From Arthrobacter sp. (GTDB lineage Bacteria; Actinomycetota; Actinomycetes; Actinomycetales; Micrococcaceae), in contig JASLBS010000030.1 of the NCBI GenBank assembly GCA_030146405.1, forward strand, positions 1 to 42,700: DNA of 42,700 nucleotides, written 5' to 3'. Positions 8,475 through 16,800 of the stretch are shown piece by piece. A program made the translations under genes and the position numbers. Positions within the stretch are counted from its first letter, which is position 1; each line of letters opens with the position of its first letter. The notes under the pieces were generated by a model. The model was given only the letters and a program-made list of their open reading frames with translations, did no database searches and was not told the DNA's origin.

Positions 8475-10274
8475 CTAGTGCGCGGTGAGGCCGCGCAGCA
8501 GCGCCGCCACGTCGGCGACGGCGACGTTCTGCGCCTCCCCCGTACGGCGGTCCTTCACCTCGAGGACACCCTCGGCGAGACCGCGGCCCACCACGACGAT
8601 CGTGGGGATGCCGATCAGCTCCGCGTCACCGAACTTCACACCGGGCGAGACCTTGGGACGGTCGTCGTACAGCACCGTCAGCCCGTCCGCCTCCAGCTCC
8701 GCGGCCAGCTTCTCGGCGGCCTCGAACACCTCCGAGCCCTTGCCGGTCGCGACGATGTGCACATCGGCCGGTGCCACGTTGCGCGGCCAGATGATGCCGC
8801 GATCGTCGTGGTTGGATTCCGCGAGAGCCGCGAGGGCCCGGGTGACACCGATCCCGTAGGAGCCCATGGTCACGGTGGTGAGCTTGCCGTTCGAGTCCAG
8901 GACCTTCAGGCCCAGGGCGTCGGCGTACTTGCGGCCCAACTGGAAGATGTGGCCCATCTCGATGCCGCGGGCCGCCACGAGGGGCCCCGAACCGTCCGGG
9001 GCCTCGTCGCCCTCGCGTACCTCGACGGCCTCGATGACGCCGTCCCAGGTGAAGTCCCGCCCGGCGATGAGCCCGAAGACGTGCTTCCCGTGCTCGTTGG
9101 CGCCGGTGATCCACGAGGTACCGGTGACCACGCGGGGGTCCACGAGGTACCGCAGACCCGTGGCCGCCTCCGCGCCGAGGACTGCGGCCTCCAGCGTGAG
9201 GCCCGGCCCGATGTAGCCCTTGACGAGGCCGGGGTGCTTCTTCAGGTCCTCCTCGTTCGCGGCCTCGACCGCCACCTCCCCGCCGGTCTCGAGGTGGCCT
9301 GCGATGGTCGCCTCGATGCGCTTGAGGTCTGCCGTGCGGTCACCCGGCAACCCGACGACGAGGATCTCGCGTTCGCCGGTGGGCAGCACGGCTGCGAGGA
9401 CCACGTTCTTCAGGGTGTCCGCCGCAGTCCACGGCCGGTCCTCACGGGCGGCTGCCGAGTTGGCGTGACCGACGAGCGTGTCGATGGTCGGGGTGTCGGG
9501 GGTGTCGCGGACCTGGGCCGCGGGGGCGTCCGTGAAGTCGACGGCATCCGGCACCACCGTGGTGACGGCCTCGACATTGGCGGTGTAGCCACCTGCCGAG
9601 CGGACGAAGGTGTCCTCGCCGATGGGCGTGGGGTGCAGGAACTCCTCGCTCTTCGAACCACCCATGGCACCGGCCGTGGCCGTCACGGGAATCACCTCGA
9701 GGCCGAGGCGCTCGAAGATCCTGATGTAGGCGGCACGGTGCAGCTGGTAGCTCGCCTCGAGTCCGGCGTCGTCGATGTCGAAGGAGTAGGAGTCCTTCAT
9801 GATGAACTCGCGGCCGCGGAGGAGGCCCGCGCGGGGACGCGCCTCGTCGCGGTACTTGGTCTGGATCTGGAAGAGGCTCACGGGCAGGTCCTTGTACGAG
9901 GTGTACAGGTCCTTCACGAGCAACGTGAACATCTCCTCGTGGGTCGGCGCGAGGAGGTAGTCCGCGCCCTTGCGGTCCGTGAGCCGGAAGATGCCGTCAC
10001 CGTACTCGGTCCAGCGGTTCGTGGTCTCGTAGGGCTCCTTGGGCAGCAGTGCAGGGAAGTGCACCTCCTGCGCACCCATGGCCTCCATCTCCTCACGGAC
10101 GATCGCCTCGACGCGCGCGAGGACCTTCAGTCCCAGCGGCAGCCAGCTGTAGATGCCGGGGGCAGCACGTCGGATGTAGCCCGCGCGCACCAGGAGCCGG
10201 TGGCTGGCCACCTCGGCGTCGGCGGGGTCCTCGCGCAGGGTGCGGAGGAAGAGGGTCGAGAGTCGTAAGACCAC
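8475..10274 (-). CDS. proS: Prolyl-tRNA synthetase (bacterial type, with editing domain)
   Basis: The 599-aa class II enzyme charges tRNA-Pro. The N-terminus MVLRLSTLFLRTLRED is typical. Motif 2 is in FQIQTKYRDEARPRAG, an INS editing domain (about 225-400) separates motifs 2 and 3, and motif 3 is MGSYGIGVTRALAAL, followed by the anticodon-binding domain. The start is GTG at 10274 with no good ribosome-binding site. A strong GGAAGGAG-ATG lies 35 nt upstream but out of frame (see findings). No T-box leader was seen. Confidence 0.95.
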   Translation of the reverse strand: MVLRLSTLFLRTLREDPADAEVASHRLLVRAGYIRRAAPGIYSWLPLGLKVLARVEAIVREEMEAMGAQEVHFPALLPKEPYETTNRWTEYGDGIFRLTDRKGADYLLAPTHEEMFTLLVKDLYTSYKDLPVSLFQIQTKYRDEARPRAGLLRGREFIMKDSYSFDIDDAGLEASYQLHRAAYIRIFERLGLEVIPVTATAGAMGGSKSEEFLHPTPIGEDTFVRSAGGYTANVEAVTTVVPDAVDFTDAPAAQVRDTPDTPTIDTLVGHANSAAAREDRPWTAADTLKNVVLAAVLPTGEREILVVGLPGDRTADLKRIEATIAGHLETGGEVAVEAANEEDLKKHPGLVKGYIGPGLTLEAAVLGAEAATGLRYLVDPRVVTGTSWITGANEHGKHVFGLIAGRDFTWDGVIEAVEVREGDEAPDGSGPLVAARGIEMGHIFQLGRKYADALGLKVLDSNGKLTTVTMGSYGIGVTRALAALAESNHDDRGIIWPRNVAPADVHIVATGKGSEVFEAAEKLAAELEADGLTVLYDDRPKVSPGVKFGDAELIGIPTIVVVGRGLAEGVLEVKDRRTGEAQNVAVADVAALLRGLTAH

Positions 10275-10422
10275 GCGGGTGTCCGTTCGTCTGTGTCGTG
10301 CGCTGCCATTCTCCTTCCCGCCGTACTGCGGGAAACAACGGGTACCAATCTAGCGGGTCCGCACGGCAGGCCGTCCCCGCCTGCCACGGCCCGCGGGGGC
10401 TGACGGTCACCCGGCGGAGCGA

Positions 10423-11325
10423 TCAGAAGAGGATGGTGGCGAAGGTATCCACCTGCCGGAACCCCACGCGCTCGTAGGACGCGATGGCCCGGGCGTTGTA
10501 GGAGTTCACGTACAGGCTCACGGTGGGGGCGAGGGAGCGGGCGGCAACGGCGACGCCGGCCATGTAGGCAGCACTGAGGCCCCGGCCGCGATGGTCCGGA
10601 TTCATCCAGACCCCCTGGATCTGTACTGCCTGCGACGACACGGTGCCGAGCTCGGCCTTGAAGATCACGCTGCCGTCGTCGTCGAACGCGGCGAGCGAGT
10701 GCTTCCGGTCGATCAGCGAGGCCACGCGGCGCCGGTAGTGGTCCGATCCCCCGATGAACGGCGAGTACCCCACCTCCTCCTCGAACATGGCCGCGCACGC
10801 CGGCAGCAACCGATCGAGTTCCTCCGGGCGTGTGATCCGCAGATCCGGGGCCGGTGGGACGGCCGGCTCGGTGTCGATGGTCATGAGCGGCTGCGAGGGA
10901 CGCACGTCGAACGGTTCGGCGCTGAAGTCCTCCAGCGTGGACCACAGGTCCATGACGCCTTCCGAGAGCCCGAAGATGGAGGAGAACGTCCTCCCGGATC
11001 TGCCCAGGTGGTCCCCGAAGATCGCTCCGGTCTCGTCCGTGACGCCGATGGGTACCAGGTTCACCCCGGCCCAGCAGGCCGCGCGCAGCACGTTGTGGCG
11101 GAACATCCCGATGATCTCGCCACCCGCCAGCGACGGCGCAGCGCCGCCCGCCACCTCGAGGTGCGAGGCGACGAAGACGTTGGCCACCGGGTCCTGGTTG
11201 ACGAGCGTCCAGAGATCGCGGGTGTCGTCGGCGCCGAGGACCCGGAAGGACCACGGCCCCTTCGGGTCCGGCTGGGGCCTAGCTAACGGTAACCATGGGG
11301 CCACCCTGGCCAGCAGTTTCGCCAT
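10423..11325 (-). CDS. DUF4081 plus GNAT N-acetyltransferase
   Basis: About 300 aa. The N-terminal half (about 30-150) looks like DUF4081, a degenerate GNAT-like fold. The C-terminal half (about 175-300) is a GNAT domain with VWMNPDHRGRGLSAAYM as the acetyl-CoA motif and SLYVNSYNARAIASYERVGF near the end. The Mycobacterium counterpart after ispG is Rv2867c; the substrate is unknown. No start codon lies between the ispG stop and the conserved region, so translation must begin inside ispG. ATG 11325 has GGTGAGG four nt upstream and gives a 47-nt overlap; GTG 11304 is an alternative. Confidence 0.85.
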   Translation of the reverse strand: MAKLLARVAPWLPLARPQPDPKGPWSFRVLGADDTRDLWTLVNQDPVANVFVASHLEVAGGAAPSLAGGEIIGMFRHNVLRAACWAGVNLVPIGVTDETGAIFGDHLGRSGRTFSSIFGLSEGVMDLWSTLEDFSAEPFDVRPSQPLMTIDTEPAVPPAPDLRITRPEELDRLLPACAAMFEEEVGYSPFIGGSDHYRRRVASLIDRKHSLAAFDDDGSVIFKAELGTVSSQAVQIQGVWMNPDHRGRGLSAAYMAGVAVAARSLAPTVSLYVNSYNARAIASYERVGFRQVDTFATILF

Positions 11326-12445
11326 CAGCCTCACCCATCTCCTCTGCGAGCCGCATCGCTTCCTCGATGAGCGTCTCCACGATCTGGTCCTCGGGGACCG
11401 TCTTGATGACCTCGCCCCGAACGAAGATCTGTCCCTTGCCGTTGCCGGAGGCGACGCCGAGGTCCGCCTCGCGGGCCTCACCCGGTCCGTTCACCACACA
11501 GCCCATCACGGCCACGCGCAGCGGCACCTCCATGCCCTCGAGCCCGGCGGTGACCTCCTCGGCGAGGGTGTAGACGTCCACCTGCGCCCGCCCGCAGGAC
11601 GGGCAGGAGACGATCTCCAGTTTGCGCGGACGCAGGTTCAGGGACTGCAGGATTTGGTTCCCCACCTTGATCTCCTCCACCGGCGGTGCGGAGAGGGAGA
11701 CGCGGATGGTGTCGCCGATGCCCTTGGCGAGGAGTGCGCCGAACGCCGTGGCGGACTTGATGGTGCCCTGGAAGGCAGGTCCCGCCTCGGTCACGCCGAG
11801 GTGCAGGGGCCAGTCACCGCGCTCGGCGAGCAACTCGTACGCCCGCACCATGATCACGGGGTCGTTGTGCTTGACGGAGATCTTGAAGTCGTGGAAGTCG
11901 TGTTCCTCGAACAGGGATGCCTCCCAGACGGCCGACTCGACGAGGGCCTCCGGAGTGGCCTTGCCGTACTTCTCCATGAGGCGCGGGTCGAGCGAACCTG
12001 CGTTGACCCCGATACGGATCGAGGTGCCGGCGTCCTTCGCGGCAGCCGCGATCTGCTTGACCTGGTCGTCGAACTTGCGGATGTTGCCGGGATTGACACG
12101 GACCGCGGCGCATCCGGCGTCGATCGCGGCGAAGACGTACTTCGGCTGGAAGTGGATGTCCGCAATCACGGGGATCTGCGACTTCTTGGCGATGATCGGC
12201 AGGGCTGCCGCGTCATCCGGGGACGGGCAGGCGACCCGCACGATGTCGCAGCCCGTGGCGGTCAGTTCAGCGATCTGCTGCAGCGTCGCATTGATGTCCG
12301 TGGTGGGCGTGGTGGTCATCGACTGGATGCTGATCGGCGAGTCCGAGCCGACTCCCACCGATCCCACCTTGATCTGGCGGGTCTTGCGCCGGGGTGCGAG
12401 GACGGGCGGCGGTGCTGCTGGCATTCCTAGGTTGACCGAGGTCAA
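11279..12445 (-). CDS. ispG: 4-hydroxy-3-methylbut-2-enyl diphosphate synthase (IspG/GcpE)
   Basis: The 388-aa iron-sulfur enzyme of the MEP pathway converts MEcPP to HMBPP. The N-terminal TIM barrel has VGSDSPISIQSMTTTPTTD. The 4Fe-4S ligands are Cys281, Cys284 (SCPSCGR) and Cys316, with Glu323 (GCVVNGPGE). The start is probably TTG 12445, with GGGAG about 7 nt upstream; ATG 12424 is a shorter in-frame option. Dxr, from the same pathway, lies about 3 kb upstream on the same strand. Confidence 0.95.
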   Translation of the reverse strand: MTSVNLGMPAAPPPVLAPRRKTRQIKVGSVGVGSDSPISIQSMTTTPTTDINATLQQIAELTATGCDIVRVACPSPDDAAALPIIAKKSQIPVIADIHFQPKYVFAAIDAGCAAVRVNPGNIRKFDDQVKQIAAAAKDAGTSIRIGVNAGSLDPRLMEKYGKATPEALVESAVWEASLFEEHDFHDFKISVKHNDPVIMVRAYELLAERGDWPLHLGVTEAGPAFQGTIKSATAFGALLAKGIGDTIRVSLSAPPVEEIKVGNQILQSLNLRPRKLEIVSCPSCGRAQVDVYTLAEEVTAGLEGMEVPLRVAVMGCVVNGPGEAREADLGVASGNGKGQIFVRGEVIKTVPEDQIVETLIEEAMRLAEEMGEADGETAGQGGPMVTVS

Positions 12446-12511
12446 AACATTCTCCCTTGGTGGCGGCCCTGGACCGCGCGTCTGACGAAACTTCCCTCAT
12501 CATTATCCACC

Positions 12512-12534
12512 CGGCGCCTCGGTCTGCGGCGCCG
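12512..12534 (-). terminator. Short GC hairpin between the YciI-like gene and ispG
   Basis: 7-bp stem CGGCGCC/GGCGCCG with a 9-nt loop, 13 nt after the YciI-like stop. No U tract. Weak; may only be a partial transcription stop ahead of ispG. Confidence 0.3.
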
Positions 12535-12546
12535 TGGCGATACTGG

Positions 12547-12837
12547 TCACAGCAGGTCGCGGAAGGCTCCCACCACGGCGTTCCACTCGGTGACCCTCAC
12601 GGCCGAGATCGCGCCCACCCGGGCGAACGGATCCTGGCTGACGAGGTGGCTGAGGTCCGCCTCCGTGTCCGAGGTGAAGACGAGCAGGGCACCGCTGCCA
12701 TCGGCGAACGGTCCGGATGCCAGGACGCGGCCCTGGTCCACGAGCCCCTGCAACCATTCCCGGTGCTCGGGCCGGTGCTCCGCGCGGAGATCGTTCTCAT
12801 CGGGGCTGTACACGTACTCGACGGCGAAGATACTCAT
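12547..12837 (-). CDS. YciI-like (YCII domain) protein
   Basis: The 96-aa single-domain protein has a ferredoxin-like fold. The N-terminus MSIFAVEYVYSPD, the REWLQGLVDQGRVLASGPF segment with Gly-Pro, and DPFARVGAISAVRVTEW match the YCII family. A His/Asp pair near the active site (HRPEHREWL) is conserved in many members. Functions are mostly unknown; some act in aromatic degradation. ATG start with GTAGGGTGAG upstream. It follows the membrane protein by 18 nt and may share its transcript. Confidence 0.85.
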   Translation of the reverse strand: MSIFAVEYVYSPDENDLRAEHRPEHREWLQGLVDQGRVLASGPFADGSGALLVFTSDTEADLSHLVSQDPFARVGAISAVRVTEWNAVVGAFRDLL

Positions 12838-12855
12838 GCGCTCACCCTACGTGAA

Positions 12856-13296
12856 TCACAGGAGGTAGGTCCGGACCAGGGCACCCACTCCGGCGGCCCA
12901 CAGCAGGGAGGCGAGGGTGCCGATGATGAACCGCTCGGACGCCGCCGGCGTCTCCTTGAGTTCGGCGTACCGGCCGAGCGCCTTGACCGCCACCACGTAG
13001 GCGATGGCCACGGGCTGCCCGGTCAGGATCGCCAGGGTCACGGCGAGCCGCTCGAGTACCCCGATGACCAGCCCGCCCCGGAGCACGCCGGGCGGCAGGG
13101 CGCCCGCCGCGGCAACGGGGGGCCTCCGGGGCGGGTCCGGAAGGTCGAGTTGGGGCTGGTCGGCCGGTTCGGGGGCTTCCTGCCGGCGCCTCTCGGCGGT
13201 GTCCACCGTACGGGCCAGGCGCAGCACGGCAAGGGTCACGGGCGCGCCGAGACCGCCCGCCGCCACGAGTGCCAGCACGATCCACACAGCATCCAC
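12856..13296 (-). CDS. Membrane partner of a SatD-like protein (SatE/DUF3307-like C-terminus)
   Basis: 146 aa. One N-terminal transmembrane helix (about 3-23), a charged Pro-rich cytoplasmic loop (about 30-75), then two or three helices from RGGLVIGVLERLAVTLAI to the C-terminus. The ERLAVTLAI, VAVKALGRYAELK and ERFIIGTLASLLWA pattern resembles the tail of membrane proteins found beside SatD (SatE/DUF3307); this is recalled family knowledge, not a search. GTG 13296 was chosen because GAGGAG lies six nt upstream. Downstream of the SatD-like gene across a 181-bp gap with a repeat. Function unknown. Confidence 0.6.
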   Translation of the reverse strand: MDAVWIVLALVAAGGLGAPVTLAVLRLARTVDTAERRRQEAPEPADQPQLDLPDPPRRPPVAAAGALPPGVLRGGLVIGVLERLAVTLAILTGQPVAIAYVVAVKALGRYAELKETPAASERFIIGTLASLLWAAGVGALVRTYLL

Positions 13297-13377
13297 GAAA
13301 TCTCCTCGTTGTCCTGGACCATGTCTACCGCACCTCACCCCCAGCCGGGCTCCGGACCGCGAACCGCGCCGGGTTCC

Positions 13378-13424
13378 GGGTCTCTGGTTTCGGGTCTCTG
13401 GTTCCGGGGCTCTGGTCCCGGGTG
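13378..13424. repeat. 14-bp tandem repeat, three full units
   Basis: Three 14-bp units starting GGGTCTCTGGTTTC, with one or a few changes per unit, plus a partial fourth. It lies in the 181-bp gap between the SatD-like gene and its membrane partner. It encodes nothing convincing. Related CTGGTTCC-type runs flank it. Confidence 0.65.
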
Positions 13425-13477
13425 CCGACGAGCGGGGTATGCCGGCGATCCCGATCGCGACCGCGTGTCCGGGACGC

Positions 13478-14077
13478 CTACCGGGAAGCTCCTGAATCGG
13501 CCCAGGCCAGGAGCCGTGCCGCTGCGGGCCGCACGGCGAGCTCCTCGTGCCAGGCGGCACGTGCCGCGGCCTTGCTGACCGCCTGGGGGCTGATGCCGAG
13601 GGTACGGGCGACGGCGGTCTGCGTGCCGCGCTCGCCGGGCTGGAGCAGGTCCAGGATGCGCCACTCCGCTGCCGAACGGCTCATGACGTGCCGCCCCAGG
13701 AGCGCCAGGACGCCCTCCGCCTCGGCAGCGCCGTCGGGTCCCTCGACGGCCAGTGGCGCCCGGTCCCCCGTCTTCTTCGCGCGGTCCACGGCTTTCCGGG
13801 CGGCAACGAACGCCGAACCGCGCGCCTCCCGGGGCGACGCCGGCAGCGGGTGCTCCACCTCGCCGATCCCGACGCCGATGTACCAGTCCCCTGCGCGCAG
13901 GCAGGCGAGGGTCGCCTCGACGACGTCGTGCGCGTGCAGGACCACGCCCTGCGCCTCGTCGCCCACCGACCGCTCCCAGGGCAGCACGGCGTCGATGGGC
14001 CGAAGGAGCTCGAGCAGGTCCGGGATACGGTCCGCCGAGGAGCGGCTGCCTGCCTGATCGATGGTGAGGACGAACAT
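13478..14077 (-). CDS. SatD-like protein with C-terminal helix-turn-helix
   Basis: 199 aa. The N-terminal half (1-115) has FVLTIDQAGSR, SVGDEAQGVV and WYIGVGIGEVE, matching the SatD family pattern (GDEFQG and GIGIG) with a nucleotidyl-cyclase-like layout; no enzymatic role is established here. The C-terminal part (about 130-199) has an HTH (TQTAVARTLGISPQAVSKAA). The ATG at 14077 is separated by one base from a 22-bp palindrome and has no Shine-Dalgarno sequence, so the mRNA may be leaderless and autoregulated. It interrupts the usual rip-ispG neighbourhood. Confidence 0.65.
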   Translation of the reverse strand: MFVLTIDQAGSRSSADRIPDLLELLRPIDAVLPWERSVGDEAQGVVLHAHDVVEATLACLRAGDWYIGVGIGEVEHPLPASPREARGSAFVAARKAVDRAKKTGDRAPLAVEGPDGAAEAEGVLALLGRHVMSRSAAEWRILDLLQPGERGTQTAVARTLGISPQAVSKAAARAAWHEELAVRPAAARLLAWADSGASR

Positions 14078-14078
14078 T

Positions 14079-14100
14079 TTTCAACCTTATAAGGTTGAAA
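14079..14100 (-). promoter_or_regulatory. 22-bp perfect palindrome: operator/promoter of the SatD-like gene
   Basis: Perfect 11+11 palindrome with half-site TTTCAACCTTA, AT-rich in a GC-rich region. Its centre supplies TATAAG, a -10-like hexamer 8 nt from the ATG. TTGTAA 15 bp further upstream is a possible -35. A third AGGTTG half-site (14110-14115) overlaps that -35 candidate. The layout suggests repression by an HTH protein, plausibly the gene product itself (inference). Confidence 0.7.
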
Positions 14101-14112
14101 TAAAGATTACAA

Positions 14113-14127
14113 CCTGTTTAGAACAGG
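14113..14127 (-). terminator. Possible weak terminator overlapping the rip stop
   Basis: 6-bp stem CCTGTT/AACAGG with a 3-nt loop overlaps the rip stop codon and is followed on the minus strand by the T-rich TTGTAATCTTTATTT. Short stem; the same bases also form the candidate -35 region of the SatD-like gene. Confidence 0.35.
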
Positions 14128-15458
14128 GACACGGGTTTGACGATGTCCGCGTAGATCAGCAGCACGCCCATCCCCATCACGAGGATCGCCACCACGTAGG
14201 TCAGCGGAAGCAGCCGGGCCATGTCGAAGGGTCCGGGGTCAGGACGTCCGAACAGCCTTGCCACACCGCGCCGGAGGCCCTCCCACAGCGCTCCGGCCAC
14301 GTGCCCGCCGTCCAGCGGCAGGAGCGGGATCAGATTGAACACGAAGAGGGCCAGATTGACGCCACCCACCAGGCCGATCAGGGTGGCGGTGCGTGAGGCG
14401 ATCGGTATCTCCTCCATCGCCGAGATCTCCCCGGCGATCCTGCCCACGCCCACGACGCTGATCGGTCCGTCCGGATCACGCGGAGCATCGGAGAACGCCG
14501 CCTGCCCCACCTCGTACATGCGCTGCGGGAGCCGGATCACCACGCCGGCCACGCGGGTCAGCGAGTCACCCACGGCCGGGAGGACCTCGCCGGCGGGCTG
14601 ACGCTGGAGCTCCTGCAGGGAGGTCACCCCGATGAAGCCGACCTCCCGGGTGAGCACCGCCCCGTTCCCGTCCAGTGCAGGAGCCCCCGTGTCGGTGGTG
14701 ACTGGCCGCTCGGTCAGCACCGGGCTGATGGTCGAGTCGATCGTCTCGCCGGCGCGCACGTAGGAGATGGTCACCTCGCGACCGGCGGCCTCCCGGATCC
14801 GGCCGGACAGCTCGTCCCAGTCGGTCACCTGCTCACCGTCGAAGGCGACGATCCGGTCGCCGGGCAGGAGGCCGGCGTCGAACGCGGGGGCAGCAGGGTC
14901 GTCCGGCATGCACTCCGTCTGACCGGTGGCTGCCTCCTGACTGGCAGGAACCATGCACCGGGAGACGGACGAGAGGGTGGTGGTGGCCTGGGCGGTGCCG
15001 AATCCCATGATGAGCACGGCGAACAGCAGGGTGCCGATCAGCAGGTTCATCAGCGGTCCGCCCAGCATGATGATGATCCGCTTCCAGATGGCGAGCTTGT
15101 AGAAGACGCGGTTCTCGTCCCCCGGCTGCAGCTGCTCGGCTGCGGCCTGCCGTGCGTCGTTGCTCAGCTGCTGGAAGACTCCGGTGCTGGACTGCCGGAC
15201 GGCGTCCGCTCCGGACGTGGCGGGCGGGAACATGCCCACCATGGAGACGTACCCGCCGGCGGGGATCGCCTTGAGCCCGTACTCGGTCTCGCCGCGGCGC
15301 AGGGACCAGACGGTGCGGCCGAAGCCCACCATGTACTGGGTCACGCGGACCTTGAACAGTTTCGCGGGCAGCAGGTGACCCACCTCGTGCAGGGCGATCG
15401 AGAGGAGGATCCCGACGACGACGAAGAGCACTCCTCCGATGAACAGAACAACCGTCAC
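14118..15458 (-). CDS. rip: Site-2 intramembrane metalloprotease (RseP/Rip1-like)
   Basis: 446 aa, M50 family, cleaves membrane proteins such as anti-sigma factors within the bilayer. HEVGH (His24, Glu25, His28) in the first helix and NLIPLLPLDGG (Asn375, Asp383) near the C-terminus supply the zinc site. A PDZ-like domain (about 190-290) lies between, preceded by a Cys-bearing loop. Three or four membrane helices. GTG start shares GTGA with the dxr stop, so the two are translationally coupled, as in dxr-rip1 of Mycobacterium. Confidence 0.92.
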   Translation of the reverse strand: MTVVLFIGGVLFVVVGILLSIALHEVGHLLPAKLFKVRVTQYMVGFGRTVWSLRRGETEYGLKAIPAGGYVSMVGMFPPATSGADAVRQSSTGVFQQLSNDARQAAAEQLQPGDENRVFYKLAIWKRIIIMLGGPLMNLLIGTLLFAVLIMGFGTAQATTTLSSVSRCMVPASQEAATGQTECMPDDPAAPAFDAGLLPGDRIVAFDGEQVTDWDELSGRIREAAGREVTISYVRAGETIDSTISPVLTERPVTTDTGAPALDGNGAVLTREVGFIGVTSLQELQRQPAGEVLPAVGDSLTRVAGVVIRLPQRMYEVGQAAFSDAPRDPDGPISVVGVGRIAGEISAMEEIPIASRTATLIGLVGGVNLALFVFNLIPLLPLDGGHVAGALWEGLRRGVARLFGRPDPGPFDMARLLPLTYVVAILVMGMGVLLIYADIVKPVSLF

Positions 15459-16723
15459 AGCTTTTCCTTCTGGCCTTTCGAACCGTCCGCCTCATCCGGC
15501 GGCGGCAACTCCCCGAGGCCACAACGGGCACGGGCGCGCGTACGTGCCCAGCGCTCCGCCTCGAGGACCTCCGCGAGGCCGAGCACGTGCTGGTTCCCGC
15601 CCAGCGCTCGCTGGTCCTCGACCACCGCGGACACCGTGTCGACGATGTCATTGAAACGTATGGCTCCCCTGTGAAAGGCGTCCACCGCCTCCTCGTTGGC
15701 TGCGTTGAACACCGCCATCCGGGTCCCGCCCTCGGCCGCGGCCCGCTTCGCGAGGGTGATGGCCGGGAATGCCTGCTCGTCCAGCGGTTCGAACCTCCAG
15801 TCGGCGGCGCGGCTCCAGTCACAGGCACGCGCGGAGCCGGGCACCCGGAAGGGCCAGCCGATACCGAGCGCGATCGGCAGGCGCATGTCCGGTGGTGAGG
15901 CCTGCGCCAGGGTGGAGCCGTCCACGAACTGCACCATGGAGTGGATCACCGACTGCGGGTGCACCACGACGTCGATCCGCTCCAGCGGGATGTCGAAGAG
16001 GAGGTGTGCCTCGATCACCTCGAGGGCCTTGTTGACCATCGAGGCCGAGTTGGTGCTGATGACGCGGCCCATGTCCCAGGTGGGATGTGCGAGCGCCTGG
16101 GCGGGGGTGACGTCGCGCAGCTGCGAGCGGGTCATCCCGCGGAAGGGACCGCCCGAGGCCGTGAGGACGAGCCGATCCACCTCGTCCGCGGTTCCGCCGC
16201 GCAGGGCCTGGGCGATGGCCGAGTGCTCCGAATCGACCGGGACGAGCTGACCCGGGGCTGCGGCGGCACGGACCAGCGCTCCCCCCGCGATCAGGGACTC
16301 CTTGTTCGCGAGCGCGAGCAAGTGACCCGCTGCGAGGGCCGCGAGGGTGGGCTCGAGGCCGATGGACCCGGTGATCCCGTTGAGGACCACCTCGGCGTCG
16401 GGCCAGGCGGCGACCTGGGCAGCCGCCCGCTCACCGGAGAACAGGGAGGGCGCGTACCCGGTGACGCCGGCGGCGTCGGCGGCCACCGCGATCGCACGCT
16501 CGAGCTCGGTCTCGGACGCGGAGGCGACCCCGACGGCGGGAGCACGGACCGCGACCGACTGGCGCGCGAGGAGCTCGAGGTTCCGGCCTCCGGCGCTCAG
16601 CCCTGCGACGCTGAAGCGATCGGGGGCCGCGGCGATGACGTCGAGGGCCTGCGTGCCGATGGAGCCCGTGGACCCGAGGACGGAGACGCGCCGGTGCTCC
16701 CGGGAGAGGTTGCTGAAGTCCAT
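15455..16723 (-). CDS. dxr: 1-deoxy-D-xylulose 5-phosphate reductoisomerase
   Basis: The 422-aa MEP-pathway enzyme converts DXP to MEP with NADPH and a divalent metal. The NADPH-binding loop is GSTGSIG (17-23), with ALANKESLIAGG, VDSEHSAIAQAL (metal site) and STNSASMVNKALEVIEAH. The C-terminus ends in an unusual charged tail (DEADGSKGQKEKL). ATG 16723 places the start at the usual distance from the loop; ATG 16762 adds 13 residues. The ribosome-binding site is weak. The stop overlaps the rip start. Confidence 0.94.
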   Translation of the reverse strand: MDFSNLSREHRRVSVLGSTGSIGTQALDVIAAAPDRFSVAGLSAGGRNLELLARQSVAVRAPAVGVASASETELERAIAVAADAAGVTGYAPSLFSGERAAAQVAAWPDAEVVLNGITGSIGLEPTLAALAAGHLLALANKESLIAGGALVRAAAAPGQLVPVDSEHSAIAQALRGGTADEVDRLVLTASGGPFRGMTRSQLRDVTPAQALAHPTWDMGRVISTNSASMVNKALEVIEAHLLFDIPLERIDVVVHPQSVIHSMVQFVDGSTLAQASPPDMRLPIALGIGWPFRVPGSARACDWSRAADWRFEPLDEQAFPAITLAKRAAAEGGTRMAVFNAANEEAVDAFHRGAIRFNDIVDTVSAVVEDQRALGGNQHVLGLAEVLEAERWARTRARARCGLGELPPPDEADGSKGQKEKL

Positions 16724-16800
16724 GCGCCCAGTATCCCGCAGCACGGGGGTGTATCCCGCCATGCTGCGGGCAGCCGGGCGCCTGCCGATGGGCCGTGCGA

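Noticed and set aside
8478..10268. 596-codon open frame opposite proS
   Set aside because: Mirror of proS third positions; Gly/Asp/His/Val-rich with no domain.
10275..10422. T-box leader upstream of proS
   Set aside because: No T-box bulge sequence or antiterminator was recognisable.
10754..12430. 558-codon plus-strand frame
   Set aside because: Antisense to GNAT and ispG, no recognisable fold.
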